Source of the DNA: Aurantiochytrium sp. KH105 | Taxonomy: Eukaryota; Sar; Bigyra; Thraustochytrida; Thraustochytriidae | Direction of reading: 5' to 3' | Length of the DNA: 64,000 nucleotides | Assembly (NCBI GenBank): GCA_003116975.1 | Contig: BGKB01000001.1 | Span: forward strand, 558,001-622,000 | Shown: positions 9,211 to 19,800 of the stretch, piece after piece | How the letters are laid out: every line of letters begins with the position of its first letter | Numbering within the stretch: position 1 is the first letter of the stretch | The notes under the pieces: model-generated | Database searches by the model: none | What the model was told of the DNA's origin: nothing | Seen by the model: only the letters and a program-made list of their open reading frames with translations | Program-made: the position numbers and the translations under genes

Positions 9211-12200
9211 ATGCGTAGGCAAGATGTCTGCGCAGCAGTCCTTGTGGCGCTGATTGCCCTCTTCTATGTTGTAGCTGCAGAGGATGGCCATGCAGGTGCT
9301 CTGCATAGTCTTGATAACAGCGACGCTCACACGGACATTGTGAATATCAATCAGGATGACGCGGGCAACACCATCGACACGAGAAGGCTTTTGCATGGCA
9401 CAAGTAGATCATCGGGTTCATCTAGCTCATGCAAATGCTCTTCTGGAACTCTCTATGTGGCGTGTAAGAATTCAGCCAACAATAACTTGGAGTACACGAT
9501 GGACGTAAACGGCAAGACGACCAAGAACAAGGGCTTGAAGAAAAAATATCTCAATAACTTCGGCCACTACTACACTGCTACTATTGACCTTGATTCCGAA
9601 GACGCGAAGATGACCTTTACGTGTGAGTCGAAAGCAGATGAGTACGCTGGCTTTTTCGGCAAATTTGTCGGCTGCGAGGATAAGAAGTATCTTATCTCCG
9701 ATCCAATTGAGGTCACCTCGAGCCCTGGCTTTGGCTCATGGTATATCGACCCCAGTTCATCTGACGCGACGACCGACCTGAAGTATACGGGCCTGACATG
9801 GAGCGATTCATCATTTGTTTGGAACAAAGACACGTCGAAGACAGAGATGACGTTTGGACTGAATGTCCCCAAGTGCATGGAAGACAGCACGGTGTCGACT
9901 ACCGAGGCTCCCACCGATGCTCCCACTGGTGCCCCCACTGGTTCGCCAACGTGGAGTCCCACGGAGGACCGCGGCTGTGACCTCTGCACGACGGCTAAGG
10001 TCATGGTACGCTGCGACAATAAGCTCAAGTTCCGACAGTATCAACTTCAAAGCGGTGAAGATCTCGTCGAGCTGCCTTCTTCACGTGACGGTGACTATGA
10101 CCTGAAAGACTGGAGAGAAACATTTATGACTGAGATTGACATCACACCAGAGACGCGACTCGAGTTCGAGTGCACTGACGTTGGCGTTGTCGGTGGCTTT
10201 GTCGGTGAGATCGAATTCTGCGGGCACACGATCAAGACGTCGCATGATCTGGTCGCAAACGAGACGCCGGCACCGTTCACATGGTTTGTGAACCCTGATA
10301 AGTCTGGAACTCTGGGAACGCTCGTATACACCGATATGGGCGGGGGGAAATGGGGCCTGACGGAAGGACAATACACGGACGAAGATGCGGTATGGGTATG
10401 GGACGACCAGACATACAACACAATGACGTTTGGTTTTGACCTCGGGTGCACGACACCGGCAAATAGTGAGGAAGTGGTTTCCACAAACTCGCCTACGGAC
10501 TCGCCTACAGGCTCGCCAACGAACTCTCCAACGGACGCACCAACTTTGAGCCCTGTGGAGACGACTTCGTCATGCTACCAAGTTGGCATGCACTTCAAAA
10601 CAAATGACAAGGACGACCTCCTGTCCTTGAAGGGCGATGCGGACATTGACAGCCCTGAGCGCTGTCACGCCAAGTGTCTCGAATACGACTGGTGCAACTT
10701 TTGGGCCTTTCGTGATGCTCAGCCCAAGGAATCTGATTCGGAATCTCTTTGTAATCTGTTGAAGAGTCTCAAGGACAATGGCGGTGGAGCTACGGCCAAC
10801 CTGCGTTGGACTTCGGGAACGAGAATTTGTACGGAGACGCCAACAAACGCTCCAACGGAATCGCCTACGAACTCGCCGACGAACTCGCCAACGGATTCGC
10901 CAACAAACGCTCCAACGGAATCGCCTACGAACTCGCCGACGAACTCGCCAACGGAGTCGCCTACGGACTCGCCGACAGAATCACCAACGGAGTCCCCGAC
11001 GGACTCGCCGACGGACTCGCCGACGGACTCGCCGACGGACTCGCCGACGGACTCCCCGACGGAGTCCCCGACGGACTCGCCGACGGACTCGCCGACGGAC
11101 TCGCCGACGGACTCCCCGACGGAGTCCCCGACGGACTCGCCGACGGACTCGCCGACGGACTCGCCGACAGACTCCCCAACGAACTCGCCGACAGAGTCTC
11201 CTACAATGTTTCCAACACTTTCGCCAATTGACACTTACGAAGACTGTTACACATTCGGGCTCTGGACGGGCACGTCTCTCGAAGAATTCAGCAATGTTGG
11301 AAGTGCAAGTCAGTGTCACTCTCGTTGCGTTGAGAATTCGGGGTGCAATTTTTGGTCTTTTCTGGCGAACCAAGGAAAGTGCGTCCTGTACAGCTCGGTC
11401 GATGGGTCGAATAGCGATGGTAACCTCGACTTGGTGCGTGGGCCTAGGACCTGCACGCAGGCTCCGACCGATTCACCGACGGAAGCACCAACGACCTTGG
11501 CTCCCACATCATCTCCAACAACTGCTCCTACGTTGTCGCCAGTCGATACACACGACAGTTGCTACGAACTTGGACGCTGGTCTGGAAGCGCACTCGACGT
11601 GGACTCTAATGTAGACGATGCTGGGCAGTGCCATGCGATTTGCGTTGAGACCCCAGACTGCAACTACTGGGCTTATCTTGCCAATCAAAAGACATGTGGG
11701 CTCTATCAGACTGTTGATGGTCCAGCGGGCGACGAAGATGACGGTACACAGTTGCGCGGCCCCAAGGTCTGCACGCCAGCTCCGACTGACGCCCCGACCG
11801 ATGCCCCGACTAGCTCGCCAACGTGGAGCCCCACGGAGGACCGCGGCTGCAGCCTTTGTTCAAGGGCCACAGTCACGGTTCGATGCGACAATAAGCTCAA
11901 GTTCCGACAATATCAGCTCCAAGGCGGTGAAGATCTCGTCGAGCTGCCTTCTTCACGTGACGGTGACTATGACCTGGAAGACTGGAGAGAAACATTGACG
12001 ACCGAGATTGACATCACACCCGAGACGCGACTCGAGTTCGAGTGCACTGACATTGGCGTTGTCGGCGGCTTTGTTGGCGAGGTGGAGGCCTGTGGACACA
12101 CGATCAAGACGTCGCATGACCTAGTTGCAGACGAGACGCCGGCACCGTACACATGGTTTGTGAACCCTGATAAGTCTGGAACTCTGGGAACGCTCGTATA

Positions 12201-15200
12201 CACGGATATGGGCGGGGGGAAATGGGGCCTGACGGAAGGACAGTACACGGACGAAGATGCGGTATGGGTATGGGACGGCCAGACATACAACACAATGACA
12301 TTTGGCTTTGACTTTGGGTGCATCCTGACGGACGCACCCACCGAGTCTCCGACGTCTCTTCCCACGGAGGCACCCACGGAGTTCCCCACGGCAGCTCCTA
12401 CGGATTCGCCGACGAGCTATCCTTCGGACGCGCCGACGAGCTATCCTACGGACGCGCCGACGCGTTTCCCGACAGAGTCGCCGACGCGTTTCCCGACCTC
12501 GAGCCCTACAGATACGCCGACCTTGAGCCCGGTGGAGATCACCTCTGTGTGCTACGAAAACGGAATGCGATTCAAATCAACCTCGGCAAACGAGATTGAC
12601 AGCTTCGTCGACATTGCAGGCATCAATACCCCTGAGCGATGCCACTCCAAATGTCTCGAATATGGCGATTGCAATTACTGGACCTTCCGAGAAGCCTTGG
12701 AAGGATCCTCCTCAGACGCTGCAAAGTCTATTTGCATGTTGATGAGCGAACTCAAGAGTAACAATGGCAGGGTTTCGACCAACACGCGCTGGACGTCGGG
12801 ACCCAGAATCTGTACGGAGATGCCGACGACTTCTCCCACGGATTCTCCGACAGCGTATCCGACAGCCGCGCCCACGAGTTTTCCAACAGATGCACCGACG
12901 AGCGCTCCAACGAACGCGCCAACTCTTTCTCCAACAGACGCACCGACGAGCTTTCCCACGGACTCTCCTACACGATTCCCCACAGACTCTCCGACCAGCT
13001 TCCCCACGGACAGTCCAACAGATGCACCTACTTCATCTCCGACGGATTCGCCCACGACGTACCCAACGCTTTCCCCAGTTGATGTGCTTGAAGGTTGCTA
13101 CTCGCTGGGACGCTGGATCGGCTCCCCATGTGGTGAGTTTGGGCCCGTGGAGAGCGCGTCGCAATGCCATGCTCTCTGTGTCTCGGAAAATTCATGCAAC
13201 TACTGGTCATACGATACGGTGAGCGAAGATTGCGACCTTTACGCTTTGATCAACGCCCCAGAGTCCTTTGCGGACGGCAGCGTCGACTTTGTACGCGGTC
13301 CCAAGGTCTGTACCACAGCACCAACGGCATTTCCGACGGAAAGTCCCACGGCATTCCCGACAGACTCGCCGACGGTTGAGTTGGAAATCACTTCGGAATG
13401 CTACGAGGATGGCATGGCATTTAGGGCAACGGACGATGATACGCTTGACTTCTTCTGGGACGACGAGGAGGTGGACACGCCGGATAGATGCCACGCCATG
13501 TGTGTCAAGGACGATGAGTGCAACTACTGGAGATTTCGAGCGGAGAAGAGTGGTAGCGCCAGTTCCGACAAGTCGTTGTGCACCCTGATGAGCGCGCTGC
13601 AGGCAAGCGGTGGTCGCGACTCGAGTGTCGGCTACAGGTACACATCGGGTCCGCGCCTTTGCACCAACATGCCGACGCCGAGCCCGACAAACGCACCGAC
13701 CGAGTACCCGACCATGTCGCCGACCGACTCGCCGACGTTTCATCCTGTGGCGATCACCTCGGCATGCTACGAAAACGGCATGCGATTCAGATCCACTACA
13801 ACGAAAAGACTCGATAGTCTGCTCGGCATGGAGGATGTCAACACCCCGGAGCGCTGCCACTCCAAGTGTCTCGAATATGACGACTGCAACTACTGGGCTT
13901 TTCGTGAGGCTGTAGAAGGAAAGACTGCAGACTGGGCAAAGTCTCTTTGTGACTTGATGAGCGCTCTCAAGGAAGATGGAGGTCGAGTCGAGACAGACAA
14001 CACGCGCTGGACCTCGGGAACCCGGATCTGTACGGAGATGCCGACCACTTCGCCGACGAACTCCCCTACAGCGTACCCAACCGATGCGCCGACGGAGTCT
14101 CCTACTACATTCCCGACGGATGCGCCGACCGATTCTCCTACCGCAAACCCGACTAGTTCTCCCACTGCATTTCCGACGGATGCGCCTACGAACTCTCCTA
14201 CCGCATTTCCGACGGATTCGCCAACTGCGTTCCCGACGAATTCGCCTACCGCGTCCCCGACGGATTCTCCTACTGCATTCCCGACAAATGCGCCGACGAT
14301 CTTCCCGACCGATGCGCCTACAAATTATCCGACGCCTCAACCGACGGCATTTCCCACGAACGCACCGGTCGGCAACGTGGAGGACGAAGAAGAAGAGAAC
14401 TGCTTTGTGGACGGCGATCAGTACAAGGCTGGAAAGACAATCGTTGTCAAGAAGAATGTCGAGAGCATCGAGGATTGTCGGGACTGGTGCCTCAAATACT
14501 CGAGCTGCGCTGGCTACACATATGAGGTCGCCAAGCTCGCATGCACACTCAAGGACCAGAAGAAGCCTTACAAACGTTTGGCGAATGTCGATGGATGCAT
14601 CTCCGGTCCGCGCGAGTGTCCCGAGCCCGAGGCATGTGTGCACCAGTTTCTGGAGTACAAGGGCAAGAACTTGCAAGCAGCAACAACAGAGAGCTCCGCT
14701 CTCGATTGCGCAAGATTGTGTCTGAATACCAACAAGTGCGAAGGGTGGGTCTATCGACTCAAGTCCACAAAGTGCTATATTCGCCACAAGATCACTAGTG
14801 TTCCTGTCGCCCGGAACTCGGACTACTTTTCGGGCTTGATCGACGGCTGCGAGGCCGAGTTGGACACGACTCCGGCGCCAACGACGGAAGCCACGCTCTC
14901 TGTGCTGGCGCACGTTGCGCAGTGTACTCACAAGGTGAACGACGTGCTCTTTGTTGTCGACAGCTCTGGGTCGATCGATGCAACGGAGTGGGAATACGTG
15001 AAAGAATTTGTGCGACAGTTGGGCAGCGCTTTCAGGCTGGGCATGACCTCGGACGACTCGCGGCTGGCCATGGTGGAATACTCTGGCTATGCCACAACCT
15101 TGTGGGACTTCACATCGCCAATTGCAACCGACCAAGATCTCTTCCAAGAGGCGGCGGACGCAGCTGAAGCAACGCATAAGGCTACGGCCACAGGCCATGC

Positions 15201-15552
15201 TTTGATCACGGCCCAAGGCATCTTCGAGGAAACACCAGTTCGCGAAAACCTAGACCGACGCGTGGTCATCCTCATCACGGATGGTAATCCCAACTTCAAC
15301 CGAGGCTGCAAAGAAGCTGGGTATGGTATCAACGGCCTCAAATGTGCAAAGAAGGCCGCGATCGACTTACGCAAGGGCCCCGACGGGGTATCTGGTACAG
15401 ATGACGATATTTACTTGGTGTTTGTCGCCGTCGGTAAAAGCGTGAAAGCAAATGCTTTGAACAAAGTGGAGGACCTTCAGGTCAGCGCATCGCCTGCAGG
15501 CCTCTCAGCAATCGCGGATGAAATCATCATCGACGTTTGCGGCACAGCGTAA
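9211..15552 (+). CDS. Giant secreted PAN/Apple-VWA protein A
   Basis: 2113 residues from an ATG followed at once by a signal peptide (VLVALIALFYVVAA, cleavage near residue 24). Order: module N1 (about 74-223), N2 (256-413), PAN1 (455-541), a long SPTD stalk (541-678), PAN2 (679-748), PAN3 (784-855), N3 (880-1037), PAN4 (1114-1201), PAN5 (1296-1367), PAN6 (1397-1484), PAN7 (1519-1607), PAN8 (1730-1804), PAN9 (1809-1881) and a C-terminal VWA (1905-2110). PAN domains show C-Y at the start, ERCHAKC and CNYWAF-like cores and a final R-I-C. The VWA metal site is intact: DSSGS at 1917 and TDG with D2024. Domains are linked by S/T-P-T repeats that probably carry O-glycans. No membrane anchor follows the VWA. 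Adhesion or matrix function is inferred from domain types. Confidence 0.9.
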   Translation: MRRQDVCAAVLVALIALFYVVAAEDGHAGALHSLDNSDAHTDIVNINQDDAGNTIDTRRLLHGTSRSSGSSSSCKCSSGTLYVACKNSANNNLEYTMDVNGKTTKNKGLKKKYLNNFGHYYTATIDLDSEDAKMTFTCESKADEYAGFFGKFVGCEDKKYLISDPIEVTSSPGFGSWYIDPSSSDATTDLKYTGLTWSDSSFVWNKDTSKTEMTFGLNVPKCMEDSTVSTTEAPTDAPTGAPTGSPTWSPTEDRGCDLCTTAKVMVRCDNKLKFRQYQLQSGEDLVELPSSRDGDYDLKDWRETFMTEIDITPETRLEFECTDVGVVGGFVGEIEFCGHTIKTSHDLVANETPAPFTWFVNPDKSGTLGTLVYTDMGGGKWGLTEGQYTDEDAVWVWDDQTYNTMTFGFDLGCTTPANSEEVVSTNSPTDSPTGSPTNSPTDAPTLSPVETTSSCYQVGMHFKTNDKDDLLSLKGDADIDSPERCHAKCLEYDWCNFWAFRDAQPKESDSESLCNLLKSLKDNGGGATANLRWTSGTRICTETPTNAPTESPTNSPTNSPTDSPTNAPTESPTNSPTNSPTESPTDSPTESPTESPTDSPTDSPTDSPTDSPTDSPTESPTDSPTDSPTDSPTDSPTESPTDSPTDSPTDSPTDSPTNSPTESPTMFPTLSPIDTYEDCYTFGLWTGTSLEEFSNVGSASQCHSRCVENSGCNFWSFLANQGKCVLYSSVDGSNSDGNLDLVRGPRTCTQAPTDSPTEAPTTLAPTSSPTTAPTLSPVDTHDSCYELGRWSGSALDVDSNVDDAGQCHAICVETPDCNYWAYLANQKTCGLYQTVDGPAGDEDDGTQLRGPKVCTPAPTDAPTDAPTSSPTWSPTEDRGCSLCSRATVTVRCDNKLKFRQYQLQGGEDLVELPSSRDGDYDLEDWRETLTTEIDITPETRLEFECTDIGVVGGFVGEVEACGHTIKTSHDLVADETPAPYTWFVNPDKSGTLGTLVYTDMGGGKWGLTEGQYTDEDAVWVWDGQTYNTMTFGFDFGCILTDAPTESPTSLPTEAPTEFPTAAPTDSPTSYPSDAPTSYPTDAPTRFPTESPTRFPTSSPTDTPTLSPVEITSVCYENGMRFKSTSANEIDSFVDIAGINTPERCHSKCLEYGDCNYWTFREALEGSSSDAAKSICMLMSELKSNNGRVSTNTRWTSGPRICTEMPTTSPTDSPTAYPTAAPTSFPTDAPTSAPTNAPTLSPTDAPTSFPTDSPTRFPTDSPTSFPTDSPTDAPTSSPTDSPTTYPTLSPVDVLEGCYSLGRWIGSPCGEFGPVESASQCHALCVSENSCNYWSYDTVSEDCDLYALINAPESFADGSVDFVRGPKVCTTAPTAFPTESPTAFPTDSPTVELEITSECYEDGMAFRATDDDTLDFFWDDEEVDTPDRCHAMCVKDDECNYWRFRAEKSGSASSDKSLCTLMSALQASGGRDSSVGYRYTSGPRLCTNMPTPSPTNAPTEYPTMSPTDSPTFHPVAITSACYENGMRFRSTTTKRLDSLLGMEDVNTPERCHSKCLEYDDCNYWAFREAVEGKTADWAKSLCDLMSALKEDGGRVETDNTRWTSGTRICTEMPTTSPTNSPTAYPTDAPTESPTTFPTDAPTDSPTANPTSSPTAFPTDAPTNSPTAFPTDSPTAFPTNSPTASPTDSPTAFPTNAPTIFPTDAPTNYPTPQPTAFPTNAPVGNVEDEEEENCFVDGDQYKAGKTIVVKKNVESIEDCRDWCLKYSSCAGYTYEVAKLACTLKDQKKPYKRLANVDGCISGPRECPEPEACVHQFLEYKGKNLQAATTESSALDCARLCLNTNKCEGWVYRLKSTKCYIRHKITSVPVARNSDYFSGLIDGCEAELDTTPAPTTEATLSVLAHVAQCTHKVNDVLFVVDSSGSIDATEWEYVKEFVRQLGSAFRLGMTSDDSRLAMVEYSGYATTLWDFTSPIATDQDLFQEAADAAEATHKATATGHALITAQGIFEETPVRENLDRRVVILITDGNPNFNRGCKEAGYGINGLKCAKKAAIDLRKGPDGVSGTDDDIYLVFVAVGKSVKANALNKVEDLQVSASPAGLSAIADEIIIDVCGTA
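10840..11220 (+). repeat. 12-bp coding tandem repeat (SPTD/SPTE stalk)
   Basis: A 12-base unit encoding S-P-T-D/E/N is repeated about 30 times between PAN1 and PAN2 of protein A. A higher-order unit of about 60 bases (one E-type variant followed by four D-type variants) is repeated in tandem near 11050-11180. The antisense strand is also open because the unit is a multiple of three without antisense stops. Confidence 0.92.
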
Positions 15553-16847
15553 GCGAACGTCCCGCTTTTCCAAATTATCAACTCCTTTTCCCTTTGTAGT
15601 CCCGATCAGGCTCCTACCCAAGCCTGGCCAGGCTTGACCTGGCCCACGAGTCCAAGTTTTGCTACCAATCGTTTCGAGCCAAATGGACGGCACCCCAGAC
15701 AAACAGATAGAGGAGCGAGCGAGAAAGCAGTGCGACTTATTGTTTCTCCCTTTCTCGCGCGCTCGCTCTAGTAGTAAGTACTACCATACTAGAACCGTGA
15801 CACCTCGGCGCGTAACGAATAAAAGATGGATTTGCTGTCAAGCCTTATTAGGGATGCCTAGGGCAAGGCAGTAAGGTGGTCCGGCTGTGGGTAGAGAGAG
15901 TATTGCAAGAGCGCGTTTTGCTACCATGTCGTGCAGTACACTCATACCCGTCACGAAGAATCGCCACAAATTTGCGCCACAATGGAAAATTTCTGCAAGG
16001 CATCTTGCTGCTACTCACCAGGCCTCCGTCCGCGCGTATGACTCGCTCTTCCGATTTTCGTTGTAGCTGCCCCTTGGCCGCGCGAGCGCGTGTGCGCTGC
16101 AGCACGCAAGGAAGCTCACATCAAGGAGAACTCCGCGAGTCCGCGTCATGCTCTTATCTTCTCGAAGCATCCAAGGAAGGACTGCGGGGCAGCCGCGTCG
16201 CCCCGCGCTATGCCACGCCACGCCACGCCATGCTCCATGCTATGCTATGCCAAGCCGCGCCAAGGCAGCCGCGCCAGGCAGAAGAAGGTGTTCGCCTCTG
16301 TGCGTCAGGTCATTGCTTCTGGACCAGCCCCGCCCAGCTCGCCGCCCAGCTCGCCGCCCAGCTCGCCGCCCAGCTCGCCGCCCAGCTCGCTGTCCAGCCC
16401 GCCTGGCCGCGCCATCGATCGATCCATCGATCGATCTGTCCATCAAACCATTCATCCCAGACGCCAATCCACGCCGTCCATGGATTCGTCCATGCCATAC
16501 TGGAGGCCTCAGAAGGAGCGACATGGACTCCGCGCCAGCTGGGGGCACAGCGACCTTGGCCTTTTCAAGAGGTCGAGCCAGGCGCATCCGAACAGGCTGG
16601 GCTCAGTGAGATTGACTGGAAAGCAATGGATGGACTCGGGTGCTGCGCGCGGAGCGAGGGAGGATAAGAAGGAGCCCGCTTCGGCTCGTCCTTCTCCGAA
16701 GGTTCGAGGAATGGATCCAGGTATGCAGACGACGAGGGAAACGTCTACACGTGAGATGGATGACAATGAATTCCGTCCAGAAGCAGTCCTGAGCAAACCC
16801 GGAACGACGACGGGGAGGAAGGAAAGAAAAAAAGAAGGAAGAAAAGG
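15553..16847. other. Spacer between the two giant PAN/VWA genes
   Basis: About 1.3 kb with no supportable gene. It contains CCACG/CCATG-type pentamer runs near 16207-16260, the 12-base repeat at 16333-16392, and ATCGATCGATC palindromic steps near 16415-16440. The last 60 bases before the next ATG are purine-rich and nearly free of T. Confidence 0.55.
16333..16392. repeat. Five copies of a 12-bp tandem repeat
   Basis: CCCAGCTCGCCG is repeated four times exactly and once with one change. It lies about 455 bases upstream of the protein B start and gives spurious alanine/proline-rich frames. Confidence 0.95.
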
Positions 16848-19800
16848 ATGCGCACGCGAGATGTTTGCGCGGCAATCGCCGTGGCATTCATTGCGCTTTT
16901 CTATGCTGTGACTGCAACCGAAGATGTGTACGCAAGCATTTCGATGGGCCTGGCCGAGGAGGCTAGCCTTGAAGAGAGCGAATCGAGTGTGGGTGCATTG
17001 AACATCAACGAAAGCGACGTGGACAATACCATCGACACGAGAAGGCTTTTGCATGGCACAAGTGGTTCGTCGAGTTCATCTAGCTCATGCAAATGCTCTT
17101 CTGGAACAGTCTTTGTTGCGTGCCGACGAGATAGCTGGGATAAGCTGGAGGGATATACTATGGATGTCAATGGCAAGACAAGTGAAGGTGAAGGCCTGAC
17201 GTGGACATGGTCCAATACGTTTGGCAAATACTACTATGGCACAGTCGACGTTAGTTCCGAAGCCGCGAAGATGACCTTTACGTGTGAGTCGGATGCGGGT
17301 AATAAAGGCTTCTACGGTGCATTTGTCGGCTGCGACAACAAAGTTGCGTATAGCATTTCCGATCCGCTTGAAGTCACTTCGAGCCCCGGCTTTGGCTCAT
17401 GGTATCTTGACTCCAACTCGGAAGGCGCAACGCACGATTTGAAGTATTCGTATGTGTCTTCATTCCCCTTTGTTTGGAACAAAGACACGTCGAAGACGAA
17501 GATGACGTTCGGACTGAACGTCCCCAAGTGCATGGAAGACAGCACGGCGTCACCTACCGAGGCTCCCACCGTTGCTTTGACCGAGGCTCCCACTGGTTTG
17601 CCAACGTGGAGCCCCACGGAGGACCGCGGCTGTGACCTCTGCACGACGGCCAAGATCACGGTACGCTGCGACAACAAGCTCAAGTTCCGACAGTATCAAC
17701 TTCAAGGCGGTGAAGATCTCGTCGAGCTGCCTTCTTCACGTGACGGTGACTATGACCTGGAAGACTGGAGAGAAACATTTACGACTGAGATTGACATCAC
17801 ACCAGAGACGCGACTCGAGTTCGAGTGCACTGACGTTGGCAGTGTCGGTGGCTTTGTTGGTGAGATCAAATTCTGCGGGCAGACGATCAAGACGTCGCAT
17901 GATCTGGCCGCAGACGAGACGCCGGCACCGTTCACATGGTTTGTGAACCCTGATAAGTCTGGCAGTCTCGGGACGCTCGTGTACACGGATATGGGCGGGG
18001 GCCAATGGGGCCTGACGGAAGGACAGTACACGGACGAAGATGCGGTATGGGTATGGGACGACCAAACATACAATACGATGACGTTTGGCTTTGACCTCGG
18101 GTGCATGGCACCTACAGATAGCGAGGAAGTAGTCTTAACCAACGCGCCTACAGACTCGCCCACCGACTTTCCTACGGAATATCCGACGGACGCACCAACT
18201 TTAAGCCCTGTGAAGACGACTTCGTCATGCTACCAAGTTGGCATGCACTTCAAAACAAATGACAAGGACGACCTCCTATCCTTGAAGGGCGATGCGGACA
18301 TTGATAGCCCTGAGCGCTGTCACGCCAAGTGTCTCGAATACGACTGGTGCAACTTTTGGGCCTTTCGTGATGCTCAGCCCAAGGAATCTGATTCGGAATC
18401 TCTTTGTAATCTGTTGAAGAGTCTCAAGGACAATGGTGGAGCTACGGCCAACCTTCGTTGGACTTCGGGAACGAGAATCTGTACGGAGACGCCAACAAAC
18501 GCTCCAACGGAATCGCCTACGGAGTATCCTACGGAGTATCCTACGGAATATCCTACAGAATACCCTACGGAGTACCCTACGGAGTACCCTACGGAGTACC
18601 CTACGGAGTATCCTACGGAGTATCCTACAGAATACCCTACGGAGTACCCTACGGAGTACCCTACGGAGTACCCTACGGAGTATCCTACGGAGTACCCTAC
18701 GGAGTACCCGACAGAGTATCCTACGGAGTCTCCTACGACGGATTCTCCCACTGGTTCGCCAACGTGGAGTCCCACGGAGGACCGCAGCTGCAATCTCTGC
18801 ACGACGGCCAAGATCACTGTGCGCTGCGACAACAAGCTCAAGTTCCGACAGTATCAGCTCCAAGGCGGTGAAGATCTCGTCGAGCTGCCTTCTTCACGTG
18901 ACGGCGACTACGACCTGGAAGACTGGACACAAACCTTCACAACCGAGATTGACATCACACCAGAGACGCGACTCGAGTTCGAGTGCACTGACATTGGCAT
19001 TGTCGGTGGCTTTGTTGGCGAGATCAAATTCTGCGGACAGACGATCAAGACGTCGCATGACCTGGTCGCAGACGAGACGCCGGCACCGTTCACATGGTTT
19101 GTGAACCCTGATAAGTCTGGCAGTCTCGGGACGCTCGTGTACACGGATATGGGCGGGGGCCAATGGGGCCTGACGGAAGGACAGTACACGGACGAAGATG
19201 CGGTTTGGGTCTGGGACGATCAGACATACAACACGATGACGTTCGGCTTTGACTTCGGGTGCGTACTGACAACTTCTCCGACCGAGTCTCCGACCAACTC
19301 TCCTACGGATTCTCCGACCGGCTTTCCCACGGACAGCCCAACAGATGCACCTACTTCTTTTCCGACGGATTCGCCTACGTTGTACCCAACACTCTCGCCC
19401 ATTAGCGTGCTTGAAGATTGCTACTCGCAGGGACGCTGGATCGGTGCAACGTGCAGTGACTTCAGTGGCGTCGAGAGCGTGCCCAAGTGCCATGCTCTTT
19501 GCGCAACAAATCTTGCATGCAACTACTGGTCATACGATACGGTGAGCAAAGATTGCAACCTGTACGCCTTGATCGATGCCCCATTGTCCTTCACAGATCA
19601 CAGTGTCAACTATGTGCGCGGTCCCAAGGTCTGTACCTCAGCTCCTACGGCTTATCCGTCAGACAGCCCTACGCCTCACCCGACAGACTCGCCGACGAAC
19701 TTCCCAACAGATCACCCTACACCATCGCCGACGTTGAGTCCTGTAGTAGAAACTCCGAGCTGTTACGAGGCCGGCACATGGTTCCGCGCATCGAGCAGTG

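Noticed and set aside
10840-11220. CRISPR-like regular repeat
   Set aside because: The unit is 12 bases with no spacers and lies in frame in a coding stalk of a eukaryotic protein.
13207-15216. 669-codon open frame on the minus strand opposite giant gene A
   Set aside because: It mirrors PAN-coding and stalk sequence, has no domain, and is explained by GC-rich codon use on the opposite strand; similar mirrors occur opposite every PAN gene.
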